Part shown: piece by piece, positions 1-7,537 of the stretch
Numbering within the stretch: position 1 is the first letter of the stretch
Layout of the letters: each line of letters begins with the position of its first letter
Assembly (NCBI GenBank): GCA_900547315.1
Contig: URGI01000026.1
Span: 1-24,366 of the forward strand
Direction: 5' to 3'
Origin: an uncultured Eubacteriales bacterium
GTDB lineage: Bacteria; Bacillota; Clostridia; Oscillospirales; Oscillospiraceae
DNA: 24,366 nucleotides
Notes under the pieces: model-generated
The model's database searches: none
Seen by the model: the letters and a program-made list of their open reading frames with translations, nothing else
Told to the model about the DNA's origin: nothing
Position numbers and translations under genes: made by a program

Positions 1-77
1 GACGAAGACTGGGGGCGCGGATATGGAGCTTTAACGGCTCCTACGCAAACCGTGAAAGCGGAATGGAGCAAGCCCAG
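1..77. repeat. Direct repeat, copy 1 (cut by window start)
   Basis: These 77 bases recur identically at 132-208, an offset of 131 bp. The copy begins at the first base of the window, so the true repeat may be longer to the left. It contains a short hairpin (GGAGC, 7-nt loop, GGCTCC). Read-through frames exist but have no good ribosome binding site and resemble no family I know, so I treat it as non-coding. The likely preceding gene (rpsN, by operon convention) is outside the window. Confidence 0.9.
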
Positions 78-95
78 CGCATCCCCCGTCCCCTT

Positions 96-130
96 ACAAA
101 TCGAAGCCCAACGAAGTGGGTTCGATTTGT
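96..130. repeat. Inverted repeat between the direct repeats
   Basis: Arms ACAAATCGAA (96-105) and TTCGATTTGT (121-130) are perfectly complementary. They continue inward as CCCA/TGGG past one bulged G, around a 6-nt loop (111-116). That makes a 14-bp stem. No T-run follows on the + strand, so it is not a standard terminator. It could be the end of a mobile or repeated element, or an RNA structure in the spc transcript. Confidence 0.8.
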
Positions 131-131
131 G

Positions 132-208
132 GACGAAGACTGGGGGCGCGGATATGGAGCTTTAACGGCTCCTACGCAAACCGTGAAAGCGGAATGGAGC
201 AAGCCCAG
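132..208. repeat. Direct repeat, copy 2
   Basis: This is the identical second copy of the 77-bp sequence at 1-77. The 54-nt segment between the copies is mostly one palindrome (96-130). After 208 the sequence diverges completely from the sequence following copy 1. The perfect identity implies a recent duplication or ongoing homogenisation. Confidence 0.9.
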
Positions 209-314
209 TCTGAGGATGACGAAAGGCCATGGCCAATCAAGCATTGGCATGGAACCTCGCCGCCTGAACCGACAGCCAAAGGCTGCGGTAACTCTAATAT
301 AGGAGGAAAACCAA
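209..314 (+). promoter_or_regulatory. Structured leader ahead of rpsH
   Basis: No gene is visible here. Two further hairpins lie in the transcript: CCATG(G)CCAA pairing with TTGGCATGG (227-252), and ACCG-a-CAGCC / AAA loop / GGCTG-CGGT (268-289). The second ends 12 nt before the rpsH ribosome binding site AGGAGG (301-306). Position suggests an effect on rpsH translation or mRNA processing, but no known ribosomal-protein binding motif was recognised. Confidence 0.45.
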
Positions 315-713
315 ATGCAGATCACCGACCCCATTGCAGATATGCTTACCCGCATCCGCAACGCCGGCAGCGCTAAGCATGAAACCGTCGACATCCCCGC
401 GTCCAAGATGAAGAAGTCCATTGCTGAGATCCTTCTCAACGAAGGCTACATCAAGAGCTTCCAGCTCATCGACGACGGCACCCAGGGTGTCATCCGCGTA
501 ACCCTCAAGTACCTGCCCGGCAAGGAAAAGGCCATCCAGGGCCTTCGCCGCGTCAGCAAGCCCGGCCTGCGCGTTTACGCCGGCGCCGACGAGCTGCCCC
601 GCGTCCTCAAGGGACTGGGCATCGCCATCATCTCCACCTCCAAGGGCGTTATGACCGACAAGCAGGCTCGCAAAGAGCATGTTGGCGGCGAAGTCCTTGC
701 GTTCGTATGGTAA
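315..713 (+). CDS. rpsH: 30S ribosomal protein S8
   Basis: This small-subunit protein binds the central domain of 16S rRNA early in assembly. At 132 aa it has the usual family length. It starts with the typical MQITDPIADMLTRIRNA and ends with the conserved C-terminal block containing STSKGVMTD and GGEVLAFVW. The ATG at 315 follows AGGAGG (301-306) by 8 nt. In E. coli S8 also represses the spc operon by binding its mRNA; whether that applies here cannot be judged. Its TAA overlaps the ribosome binding site of rplF, so the two are likely translationally linked. The long repeat-filled spacer upstream is unusual for this gene. Confidence 0.98.
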   Translation: MQITDPIADMLTRIRNAGSAKHETVDIPASKMKKSIAEILLNEGYIKSFQLIDDGTQGVIRVTLKYLPGKEKAIQGLRRVSKPGLRVYAGADELPRVLKGLGIAIISTSKGVMTDKQARKEHVGGEVLAFVW

Positions 714-725
714 GGAGGCTGCAGA

Positions 726-1268
726 ATGTCTAGAATAGGTAGAGAACCCATCACTGTTCCCGCCGGCGTTGAAGTATCCGTCAGCGAGCACAATCACATC
801 ACCGTCAAGGGCCCGAAGGGCACTCTTGAGCGTGACCTCGTTCCTCAGATGAAGATCGACGTCGACGCAGGTGTCATCCACGTTTCCCGTCCCGACGATA
901 CCAAGGAGAACCGTTCCCTCCATGGCCTGACCAGAACTCTGGTCGACAACATGGTAGTGGGCGTGACTCACGGCTTCGAGAAGAAGCTGGAGATCAGCGG
1001 CGTTGGTTACCGTGCAGCCAAGGAAGGCAAGAATCTGGTTCTGAACATCGGCTATTCTCATCAGGTCATCGTCCCTGAGACCGAGGACATCCAGATCGAC
1101 GTTCCCGATGCAAACCATGTCGTTATCAAGGGTATCGACAAGCAGAAGGTCGGCCAGTTTGCAGCAGAAGTTCGTGGTAAGAGACCTCCCGAACCCTACA
1201 AGGGCAAGGGCATCAAGTACGACTACGAAGTCATCCGCCGCAAAGAAGGCAAGACCGGTGCTAAGTAA
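726..1268 (+). CDS. rplF: 50S ribosomal protein L6
   Basis: This large-subunit protein binds 23S rRNA near the sarcin-ricin loop and L7/L12 stalk base. It is 180 aa, the normal bacterial length, and begins MSRIGREPITVPAGVEV. Two repeated L6 folds are expected, and the C-terminal signature around residues 150-170 (RGKRPPEPYKGKGI) is intact. AGGAGG directly abuts the rpsH stop, 12 nt before the ATG at 726. It sits in conserved spc order between rpsH and rplR. Confidence 0.98.
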   Translation: MSRIGREPITVPAGVEVSVSEHNHITVKGPKGTLERDLVPQMKIDVDAGVIHVSRPDDTKENRSLHGLTRTLVDNMVVGVTHGFEKKLEISGVGYRAAKEGKNLVLNIGYSHQVIVPETEDIQIDVPDANHVVIKGIDKQKVGQFAAEVRGKRPPEPYKGKGIKYDYEVIRRKEGKTGAK

Positions 1269-1284
1269 ACGGAGGTGTGCCTGA

Positions 1285-1644
1285 ATGATTAAGAGACCTG
1301 ATACCAGAGGACAGCGCATCAAGCGCCACAACAGAGTACGCGGCAAGATCTCCGGCACTGCCGAGAGACCCCGTCTGTGCGTATTCCGCAGCGAAAGCAA
1401 CATCTATGCCCAGATCATCGACGATGTAGCAGGAAACACCCTCGTCTCCGCCTCCACCGTTGAGAAGGCATTTGAAGGCAACGGCGGCAACTGCGAAGCC
1501 GCAAAGAAGATCGGTGCAGCCATCGCAGAGCGCGCTCTGCAGAAGGGCATCGAAGAAGTCGTGTTCGACCGCGGCGGCTACATTTATCACGGCCGCGTGA
1601 AGGCACTGGCAGAGGGCGCCCGTGAGGGCGGCCTGAAGTTCTAA
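1285..1644 (+). CDS. rplR: 50S ribosomal protein L18
   Basis: L18 binds 5S rRNA and helps dock it in the central protuberance. At 119 aa it has family length, with a basic N-terminus (MIKRPDTRGQRIKRHNRVRG) typical of the rRNA-binding tail. The core RPRLCVFRSESNIYAQIIDD and the closing FDRGGYIYHGRVKALAEGAREGGL are diagnostic. The start at 1285 is preceded by GGAGGTG. It is the spc operon gene between rplF and rpsE. Confidence 0.98.
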   Translation: MIKRPDTRGQRIKRHNRVRGKISGTAERPRLCVFRSESNIYAQIIDDVAGNTLVSASTVEKAFEGNGGNCEAAKKIGAAIAERALQKGIEEVVFDRGGYIYHGRVKALAEGAREGGLKF

Positions 1645-1663
1645 GGAAGGGGGAAAACTTATA

Positions 1664-2188
1664 ATGGCATACAATAATGACAGAAGAGATCGTCGCAAGG
1701 ACGAGGCTCCCTCCGAGTTCATCGAGAAGGTAGTTTCCCTCAACCGCGTCAGCAAGACCGTCAAGGGCGGCCGCGTTATGAAGTTCTCCGCGCTGTGCGT
1801 AGTTGGCGACGGCAAGGGCCGCGTCGGCTTCGGCCTCGGCAAGGCGAGCGAAGTTTCCGAGGCAATCCGCAAGGGTCTTGAGGATGCAAAGAAGAACATC
1901 ACCGCCGTCACCCTGACCGGCACCACCATTCCCCATGAGGTCATCGGCGAGTTCGGCGCAGGCCGCGTCCTGCTCAAGCCGGCACCCGAAGGCACCGGCG
2001 TTATCGCCGGCGGCGCAGTCCGTGCAGTCGTTGAGGCAGCCGGTATCAAGAATATCCGTACCAAGTGCCTGCGCACCAACAACCCCGCGAACGTCGTCGC
2101 AGCCACTATGGAAGGCCTCAAGTCTCTGCGTGACGCGGCTCAGGTCGCGGCCGTCAGAGGCAAGACTCCTGAAGAAATTCAGGGTTAA
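1664..2188 (+). CDS. rpsE: 30S ribosomal protein S5
   Basis: S5 lies near the decoding site and mRNA entry channel and affects translational fidelity. It is 174 aa with the double-stranded RNA-binding-like S5 domain from about residue 18 (EFIEKVVSLNRVSKTVKGGR). It has the glycine-rich loop GDGKGRVGFGLGKA and the C-terminal S5 domain with AGGAVRAVVEAAGI and a final RGKTPEEI. A purine-rich ribosome binding site (AAGGAAGGGGG) precedes ATG 1664. It sits in the standard place in the operon. Confidence 0.98.
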   Translation: MAYNNDRRDRRKDEAPSEFIEKVVSLNRVSKTVKGGRVMKFSALCVVGDGKGRVGFGLGKASEVSEAIRKGLEDAKKNITAVTLTGTTIPHEVIGEFGAGRVLLKPAPEGTGVIAGGAVRAVVEAAGIKNIRTKCLRTNNPANVVAATMEGLKSLRDAAQVAAVRGKTPEEIQG

Positions 2189-2200
2189 GGAGGGCGAAAC

Positions 2201-2380
2201 ATGGCTAATCTCAGAATCAAGCTCGTCAAGAGCCTCAACGGCAGACACGATAAGCACATCGCCACTGCCTACTCCCTCGGCCTGCACAAGATCGGCAACG
2301 AGACCGTACAGCCCGACAATCCCCAGACCCGCGGCAAGATCGCCCAGATCGGCTATCTTGTCAAGGTAACCGAAGAATAA
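2201..2380 (+). CDS. rpmD: 50S ribosomal protein L30
   Basis: This is a 59-aa protein starting MANLRIKLVKSLNGR, with the conserved GLHKIGNETVQPDNPQTRGK stretch and a C-terminal beta strand ending VKVTEE. That is the compact bacterial L30 length. ATG 2201 follows AAGGAGGG overlapping the rpsE stop, and the rplO ribosome binding site begins at its own stop. L30 is absent from some bacteria but present in most Firmicutes. It sits between rpsE and rplO as expected. Confidence 0.97.
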   Translation: MANLRIKLVKSLNGRHDKHIATAYSLGLHKIGNETVQPDNPQTRGKIAQIGYLVKVTEE

Positions 2381-2393
2381 GGAGGGCAAGAGA

Positions 2394-2834
2394 ATGTATA
2401 TCAATGATCTTTCTCCCGTAGCCGGCTCCACCCATGTCGACAAGCGCAAGGGCAGAGGCCATGCCACCGGTAACGGCAAGACTGCCGGCCGTGGCCACAA
2501 GGGTCAGAAGGCTCGCTCCGGCGGCGGCACCCGCATCGGTTTTGAAGGCGGCCAGATGCCTCTGGCACGCCGCATCCCGAAGAGAGGCTTCCACAACATC
2601 TTTGCAAAGCCCCTCACCTCCGTCAACGTTGCAGTTCTCGATAAGTTCGAGGACGGCGCAGTCGTAGACGTGCAGGCACTGCTCGACGCAGGCATCATCT
2701 CCAAGTGCAAGTATGGCGTAAAGTTCCTTGGCAACGGCGAGGTTTCCAAGAAGCTGACTGTCAAAGCTGCTGCTTTCTCCGAAACCGCGAAACAGAAGAT
2801 CGAGGCGGCCGGCGGAAAGGCAGAGGTGGTCTAA
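2394..2834 (+). CDS. rplO: 50S ribosomal protein L15
   Basis: L15 is a late-assembly 23S rRNA-binding protein with a long extended N-terminal tail. At 146 aa it matches the family. The glycine- and arginine-rich tail carries KRKGRGHATGNGKTAGRGHK (about residues 17-36), followed by RSGGGTRIGFEGGQMPLARR. The globular part ends in a typical AAAFSETAKQKIEAAGGKAEVV. The stop codon is immediately followed, with no gap, by the GTG of secY, so translational coupling is likely. Confidence 0.98.
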   Translation: MYINDLSPVAGSTHVDKRKGRGHATGNGKTAGRGHKGQKARSGGGTRIGFEGGQMPLARRIPKRGFHNIFAKPLTSVNVAVLDKFEDGAVVDVQALLDAGIISKCKYGVKFLGNGEVSKKLTVKAAAFSETAKQKIEAAGGKAEVV

Positions 2835-4118
2835 GTGCTTCAGACATTGCGTAATGCATGGAAGATCGAAGAGCTGCGCAAGAAGATACTCTTCACGCTG
2901 GTCATCATCCTCCTTTACCGTCTTGGCAACGCCATCCCTGTTCCTGACGTCAACATCGCCCTGCTGAATGCGTACTTTGCCCAGCAGCAGAGCACCATTC
3001 TCGGCCTGCTCGACGTTATGAGCGGCGGCGCGTTCTCGAACGCGACCATCTTCGCTCTGTCCATCCAGCCGTACATCAACGCCTCCATTATCATCCAGCT
3101 CCTGTGCATTGCGATTCCTGCGCTGGAGCGCCTGAGCAAGGAGGGCGGCGAGGAAGGCAGAAAGAAGATAGCTTCCATCACCCGTTACGCCACTGTTGCG
3201 ATCGGCCTGCTTCAGGGCTTCGCATACTACATGCTCATCAAGAACAACAATATGCTCAACGCAGACGCTCAGGGCATCTGGTCGGCGATAGTCATCATCC
3301 TGACCTTCACCTCCGGCTCCGCGCTGATCATGTGGCTCGGTGAGCAGATCACCGAATTCGGCATCGGCAACGGCATCTCCATGATCCTGTTTGCAAGCAT
3401 CATTTCCCGCCTCCCGACCAGCCTCATCACCACCGTGCGCAACATCGCCGCCGGAAATCTCCAGTGGTGGCTCGCGGTTCTGATGCTCATCGGCGCGATC
3501 GCGATGATCGTCCTCATCGTTTACGTCAACGATGCGGAGCGCAGGATCCCCGTTCAGTATGCCAAGAGAGTTGTCGGACGCAAGATGTACGGCGGCCAGA
3601 GCACTCACCTCCCCATGAAGGTGAATATGTCCGGCGTTATGCCCATCATCTTCGCTCAGTCCATCGCTTCCGTCCCCGCGACCTTTGCGGCTTTCGCCGG
3701 CAAGACCGACGGCTGGGTCAACACCTGGTTTGCCAACAACTCCATCCCCTACGCGATAATCTACTTCCTGCTGATAATCTTCTTCGCATACTTCTACTCC
3801 ACCATTCAGTTCAACCCCGTGGAAGTTGCGAATAACCTGAAGAAGAACGGCGGGTACATCCCCGGCTTCCGTCCCGGCAAGCCGACCAGCGAGTTCATCC
3901 AGAAGGTCCTGAACAAGATCACCCTGTTCGGCGCGATCTATCTGGGCATCATCGCTATCGTACCCATCCTGATCTCCCACTTCAGCAATGCCGCGGCTCT
4001 CACCGGCCTGTCCCTCGGCGGCACCTCCATTATCATAGTTGTCGGCGTCGCGCTTGAGACCGTCCGCGCTCTCGAAGCCCAGATGCTTATGCGCAACTAC
4101 AAGGGCTTCCTGTCCTGA
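2835..4118 (+). CDS. secY: Protein translocase subunit SecY
   Basis: SecY is the pore-forming subunit of the SecYEG channel, which exports proteins with signal peptides and inserts membrane proteins. The 427-aa product has the expected ten hydrophobic segments. The N-terminus (LQTLRNAWKIEELRKKILFTL) is characteristic, and the cytosolic loops include LERLSKEGGEEGRKKI and PVQYAKRVVGRKMYGGQ. The start is GTG at 2835, directly after the rplO stop. The ribosome binding site (AGAGGTGG) lies inside rplO, so SecY synthesis is probably coupled to L15. All secreted products in this window would depend on this channel. Confidence 0.98.
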   Translation: MLQTLRNAWKIEELRKKILFTLVIILLYRLGNAIPVPDVNIALLNAYFAQQQSTILGLLDVMSGGAFSNATIFALSIQPYINASIIIQLLCIAIPALERLSKEGGEEGRKKIASITRYATVAIGLLQGFAYYMLIKNNNMLNADAQGIWSAIVIILTFTSGSALIMWLGEQITEFGIGNGISMILFASIISRLPTSLITTVRNIAAGNLQWWLAVLMLIGAIAMIVLIVYVNDAERRIPVQYAKRVVGRKMYGGQSTHLPMKVNMSGVMPIIFAQSIASVPATFAAFAGKTDGWVNTWFANNSIPYAIIYFLLIIFFAYFYSTIQFNPVEVANNLKKNGGYIPGFRPGKPTSEFIQKVLNKITLFGAIYLGIIAIVPILISHFSNAAALTGLSLGGTSIIIVVGVALETVRALEAQMLMRNYKGFLS

Positions 4119-4134
4119 TAAAAGGAGTAAGGCT

Positions 4135-4767
4135 ATGAGACTTATACTTTTGGGCGCTCCCGGCGCCGGCAAAGGTACTCAGGCTGAGATTTTGAGCAGG
4201 CTGCTCAATGTCCCGACCATTTCCACAGGCAATATCCTGCGGGCTGCCATGAAGAATGGCACGCCCGTGGGACTTCAGGCGAAGGCTTATGTCGAGTCCG
4301 GCAAGCTCGTTCCCGACGATGTCATCATCGGCATCATCGAGGAGCGCCTCGCCCAGCCCGACTGCGCCGGCGGCTACATTCTTGACGGTGTGCCCCGTAC
4401 CATTCCTCAGGCTGAGGCCATGGAGGCAAAGGGCATCGGCGTCGACTGCGCGCTCTCCATCGAGGTGGAGGACGACGTGATCGTGCGCCGCATGGGCGGC
4501 CGCCGTACCTGCAGGGATTGCAGCCAGACCTTCCATGTGGAGAACAATCCTCCCAAGGTCGAAGGCGTCTGCGATTTCTGCGGCGGCGAGCTGACCATCC
4601 GCAAGGATGACGCTCCCGAAACGGTCATGGCGCGTCTGGAGACCTACCATAAGGAAACCGAGCCGCTCAAGGCTTTCTATGAAGCCCGCGGCAAGCTGAA
4701 GTCCGTGGAGAACCAGCCGAGCATTGAAGCAACAACGGCCGCGATCACCAAGGCTCTGGGTATCTGA
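4135..4767 (+). CDS. adk: Adenylate kinase (zinc-lid type)
   Basis: This cytosolic enzyme interconverts AMP + ATP and 2 ADP. The product is 210 aa. P-loop GAPGAGKGT is at residues 7-15, and the AMP-site block is at 29-36. The long LID carries four cysteines (126, 129, 146, 149) as CxxC pairs, the structural zinc site of Gram-positive and some other enzymes. Two conserved positions differ from the common consensus: STGN instead of STGD, and DGVPRT (84-89) instead of DGFPRT; the arginine is kept. I chose ATG 4135, preceded by AAAGGAG. An in-frame upstream start would lie inside secY and add a non-homologous leader. Confidence 0.97.
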   Translation: MRLILLGAPGAGKGTQAEILSRLLNVPTISTGNILRAAMKNGTPVGLQAKAYVESGKLVPDDVIIGIIEERLAQPDCAGGYILDGVPRTIPQAEAMEAKGIGVDCALSIEVEDDVIVRRMGGRRTCRDCSQTFHVENNPPKVEGVCDFCGGELTIRKDDAPETVMARLETYHKETEPLKAFYEARGKLKSVENQPSIEATTAAITKALGI

Positions 4768-4769
4768 CG

Positions 4770-5549
4770 ATGGCTGAAACAATTACTATCAAGTCCGTCA
4801 GAGACATTGAGCTGATGCGTCAGGCCGGCAAGATCACCGCCGCCGCGCGCTCCATCGCGCGGCAGGCAGTGGCCGACGGCGTGACCACAAAGCAGATAGA
4901 CAAACATGTGCATGACTTCATCGTCAAGAGCGGCGCTTACCCGACCTTCCTCAATTACTGCGGATTTCCGGCCAGCGCCTGCATCTCGGTAAACGAAGAG
5001 ATCATACACGGTATCCCCGGCAAGAGAGTGATCCGAAACGGCGACATCGTGTCCCTCGACCTCGGCGCCACCTATAAGGGCTTCGTCGGCGACTGCGCCG
5101 GCACCTACCCCTGCGGTGAGATAAGCGAAGAGGCGAGAAAGCTCATCGAGGTTACGAGACAGAGCTTCTTTGAGGGCATAAAGTTCGCCAAGGAGGGCTA
5201 TCGCATCTCCGATATAGGCGCGGCGGTGCAGGATTACGTGGAGAGCCACGGCTATTCTGTCGTCCGCGATTATGTCGGCCACGGTGTGGGGCGCAAGCTC
5301 CATGAGGCACCCGAGGTTCCGAACTACCGGCCTGACCGGCGCTTCGGCCACCGTCCCGATCCGCGCCTTGTGCGCGGCATGACGATAGCGGTCGAGCCCA
5401 TGGTCAATATCGGCGGATACGAAGTGAAGGAAATGCCCAACGGCTGGACGGTCGTCACCGCGGACGGCTCCCTCTCGGCTCACTATGAAAATACCATCCT
5501 CATCACAGATGGCGAGCCGGAAATACTCACAATGGCAGAGGATATTTGA
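4770..5549 (+). CDS. map: Type I methionine aminopeptidase
   Basis: This metalloenzyme removes the initiator methionine from nascent proteins in the cytosol. At 259 aa it is a type I enzyme without the N-terminal zinc-finger extension. The pita-bread fold ligands are all visible: D97 and D108 (SLDLG..., VGDCAGT), H171 (GHGVG), E209 (AVEPM) and E240 (AHYEN). The substrate-site H80 is in IIHGIP. The start is 2 nt after the adk stop, with no strong separate ribosome binding site, implying coupling to adk. The gene order adk-map-infA is standard. The small KOW-domain gene found between map and infA in many Firmicutes is absent. Confidence 0.97.
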   Translation: MAETITIKSVRDIELMRQAGKITAAARSIARQAVADGVTTKQIDKHVHDFIVKSGAYPTFLNYCGFPASACISVNEEIIHGIPGKRVIRNGDIVSLDLGATYKGFVGDCAGTYPCGEISEEARKLIEVTRQSFFEGIKFAKEGYRISDIGAAVQDYVESHGYSVVRDYVGHGVGRKLHEAPEVPNYRPDRRFGHRPDPRLVRGMTIAVEPMVNIGGYEVKEMPNGWTVVTADGSLSAHYENTILITDGEPEILTMAEDI

Positions 5550-5585
5550 CAGAACGTCAACACCGAACTTTGGAGGAAAATTACT

Positions 5586-5804
5586 TTGGCAAAAGACGAT
5601 GTAATCGAACTTGAGGGCACGGTCGTAGAATCCCTGCCCAACACCATGTTCCAGGTGGATATCGGCAACGGTCACACCATACTGGCTCACATTTCCGGAA
5701 AGCTCCGGATGAACTTTATCAAGATCCTCCCCGGTGACAAGGTCACGGTGCAGATGTCTCCCTATGACGTCACCCGCGGCAGGATCACCTGGAGAAGCAA
5801 GTAG
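5586..5804 (+). CDS. infA: Translation initiation factor IF-1
   Basis: IF-1 is an OB-fold protein that occupies the ribosomal A site during initiation. At 72 aa it is full length (AKDDVIELEGTVVESLPNTM, then GHTILAHISGKLRMNFIKI, ending RGRITWRSK). The start is TTG at 5586, placed 9 nt after GGAGG (5572-5576). No ATG lies at the family start position, so the rare TTG is well supported and may lower expression. The stop overlaps the ribosome binding site of rpmJ. Confidence 0.96.
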   Translation: MAKDDVIELEGTVVESLPNTMFQVDIGNGHTILAHISGKLRMNFIKILPGDKVTVQMSPYDVTRGRITWRSK

Positions 5805-5816
5805 GAGGTATAACAA

Positions 5817-5930
5817 ATGAAAGTAAGACCTTCCGTGAAGCCCATGTGCGAGAAGTGCAAGATCATCAAGCGCAAGGGTAAAGTCATGGTCATCTGCGAG
5901 AACCCGAAGCACAAGCAGCGTCAGGGCTAA
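5817..5930 (+). CDS. rpmJ: 50S ribosomal protein L36 (zinc-ribbon form)
   Basis: This is a 37-aa protein, the smallest ribosomal protein, beginning MKVRPSVKPMCEKC. Zinc ligands C11, C14, C27 and H32 are present, so this is the zinc-binding form. ATG 5817 follows TAGGAGG, which overlaps the infA stop. It sits in the usual place between infA and rpsM. Confidence 0.97.
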   Translation: MKVRPSVKPMCEKCKIIKRKGKVMVICENPKHKQRQG

Positions 5931-6086
5931 GCAGATCGGGGCGCAGCCCCGCATCAACTCAGCGACAAGGTTAAAAGCCTGTCCTTATAAACAACATCCG
6001 CATCAAACGGGGGACTCCCCTCCGGCGGGAACAAGTCTCCGTGTTCAAGAATGCGGAACAATTATTCGAAAGGATGATCGTATAAT
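5931..6086 (+). promoter_or_regulatory. Structured spacer between rpmJ and rpsM
   Basis: This is a 156-nt spacer, long for this cluster. It holds a perfect hairpin CGGGGC-GCA-GCCCCG (5937-5951) without a T-run, and a GC-rich stretch GGGGACTCCCC near 6010. A weak ribosome binding site AAAGGA (6069-6074) comes before rpsM. It could be an alpha-operon leader where a ribosomal protein feeds back, or hold an internal promoter, but no well-spaced promoter pair was found. Confidence 0.4.
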
Positions 6087-6455
6087 ATGGCACGTATAGC
6101 CGGCGTTGACCTGCCCAAGGACAAGAGAATCGAGATCGGTCTCACCTATGTCTACGGTATCGGCAGAACCAGCGCAAACAAGATTCTCGAGGCAACCGGA
6201 ATTAACCCCGACACCAGAGTCAAAGACCTCACCGAAGAGGAAGAAGCAAAGCTGCGTGAGTGCATCGACCACCACTACATCGTGGAGGGCGACCTGCGCC
6301 GCCAGACCGCGCTTGATATCAAGCGCCTGACCGAGATCGGCTGCTACCGCGGCATGCGTCATCGCCGCGGCCTGCCCGTGCGCGGCCAGCGCAGCAAGAC
6401 CAACGCTCGTACCCGCAAGGGTCCGAAACGCACCATCGCAAATAAGAAGAAGTAA
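6087..6455 (+). CDS. rpsM: 30S ribosomal protein S13
   Basis: S13 is a head protein of the small subunit contacting the P-site tRNA and the intersubunit bridge to L5. It is 122 aa: MARIAGVDLPKDKRIEIGLTYVYGIG, then the helix-two-turns-helix region (residues about 14-60). The basic C-terminal tail has RGMRHRRGLPVRGQRSKTNARTRKGP split across loops, as in the family. It opens the alpha-operon segment after a 156-nt structured spacer. Confidence 0.98.
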   Translation: MARIAGVDLPKDKRIEIGLTYVYGIGRTSANKILEATGINPDTRVKDLTEEEEAKLRECIDHHYIVEGDLRRQTALDIKRLTEIGCYRGMRHRRGLPVRGQRSKTNARTRKGPKRTIANKKK

Positions 6456-6470
6456 GGAGGGATATGAATT

Positions 6471-6872
6471 ATGGCTGCTAACAACGCAAAGAAGAAAGTC
6501 AGAACCCGCAGAAGAGAGCGCAAGAACATTGAAAAGGGTCAGGTTCATATCAGCTCTTCCTTCAACAACACCATGGTCACCATAACCGATACTCAGGGCA
6601 ACGCCATTTCCTGGGCGTCCGCCGGCGGACTCGGTTTCCGTGGCAGCAAGAAGTCTACCCCCTTCGCCGCACAGACCGCAGCTGAGACTGCCGCCAAGGC
6701 AGCCATGGAGCACGGCCTCAAGACCGTCGAAGTGTTTGTCAAGGGTCCCGGCTCCGGCCGTGAGGCTGCAATTCGCGCCCTGCAGACCGCAGGTCTCGAA
6801 GTGACGATGATCAAGGACGTTACCCCCATCCCCCACAATGGCTGCCGTCCTCCGAAACGTCGCCGCGTCTAA
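6471..6872 (+). CDS. rpsK: 30S ribosomal protein S11
   Basis: S11 is a platform protein next to the mRNA exit and E site. It is 133 aa with a basic N-terminus (KKKVRTRRRERKNIEKG). It has the conserved HISSSFNNTMVTITDTQGNA and GFRGSKKSTPFAAQTAA blocks, and the final DVTPIPHNGCRPPKRRRV signature. AAGGAGGG overlaps the rpsM stop and precedes ATG 6471 at good spacing. Confidence 0.98.
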   Translation: MAANNAKKKVRTRRRERKNIEKGQVHISSSFNNTMVTITDTQGNAISWASAGGLGFRGSKKSTPFAAQTAAETAAKAAMEHGLKTVEVFVKGPGSGREAAIRALQTAGLEVTMIKDVTPIPHNGCRPPKRRRV

Positions 6873-6891
6873 TTGAAGGAGGGTACAGATA

Positions 6892-7500
6892 ATGGCAAAG
6901 AATACACAGCCCGTTGTAAAGCGTGCAAAGGCTCTGGGCGTTACCCCGGCATCTCTGGGTTACACCGGCAAGAGCAAGGTCGACACCATACGCAACCCCA
7001 AAGCTCAGGTCCGCAGAAAGCAGAGCGAGTACGGTATGCAGCTCAACGAGAAGCAGAAGGTCAAGTTCATCTACGGTGTGCTGGAGAAGCAGTTCCGTCT
7101 CTACTATGAGAGAGCCGAGAAGATGCCCGGCATCACCGGTGAGAACCTCCTCGCCATCCTTGAGCAGCGCCTTGACAACGTCGTTTTCCGTCTTGGCTTC
7201 GGCATGACCCGCCGCGAGGCTCGTCAGCTCGTCAACCACGGTCACGTCACCGTCAATGGCCGCAAGGTCAATATCCCCAGCTATCAGGTCAAGCCCGGCA
7301 TGGTCATTTCTCTCACCGAGAAGGGCAAGTCGATGCAGAAGATCAAGGAAAATATTGAGGATAACGCTTTCCGCGCCGCTCCCAAGTGGATCGAGTATGA
7401 CAAGAATAATCTGACGGCAAAGATCATTGCAGTTCCCGCACGCGAGGACATTGATATGCCCATCGAAGAGCGCCTCATCGTCGAGTTGTACTCCAAGTAA
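6892..7500 (+). CDS. rpsD: 30S ribosomal protein S4 (zinc-free form)
   Basis: S4 is a primary 16S rRNA binder that nucleates 30S assembly. It is 202 aa. The N-terminal domain lacks the four zinc cysteines found in C+ forms (it reads PVVKRAKALGVTPASLGY), so this is a C- paralogue. The S4 RNA-binding domain is at about residues 92-155 (RLDNVVFRLGFGMTRREARQLVNHGHV). AAGGAGGG precedes ATG 6892. In Bacillus rpsD is a separate gene; here it stays in the alpha cluster between rpsK and rpoA, as in other Clostridia. Confidence 0.98.
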   Translation: MAKNTQPVVKRAKALGVTPASLGYTGKSKVDTIRNPKAQVRRKQSEYGMQLNEKQKVKFIYGVLEKQFRLYYERAEKMPGITGENLLAILEQRLDNVVFRLGFGMTRREARQLVNHGHVTVNGRKVNIPSYQVKPGMVISLTEKGKSMQKIKENIEDNAFRAAPKWIEYDKNNLTAKIIAVPAREDIDMPIEERLIVELYSK

Positions 7501-7537
7501 TAAAGACACCCTCAAATTGGTAAGCTGAATCACCGCA

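Noticed and set aside
41..439. Possible small genes in the repeat region before rpsH
   Set aside because: Frames on both strands run through the direct repeats and into rpsH, have no convincing ribosome binding site and match no known family.
2361..4172. 603-codon open frame on the minus strand
   Set aside because: It is antisense to rplO, secY and the start of adk, which are certain genes. Its length reflects GC-rich codon bias on the other strand, and the product resembles no family.
6081..6086. TATAAT just before rpsM as a promoter -10 box
   Set aside because: It touches the rpsM start codon, so transcription would begin inside the gene, and no -35 element is placed for it.
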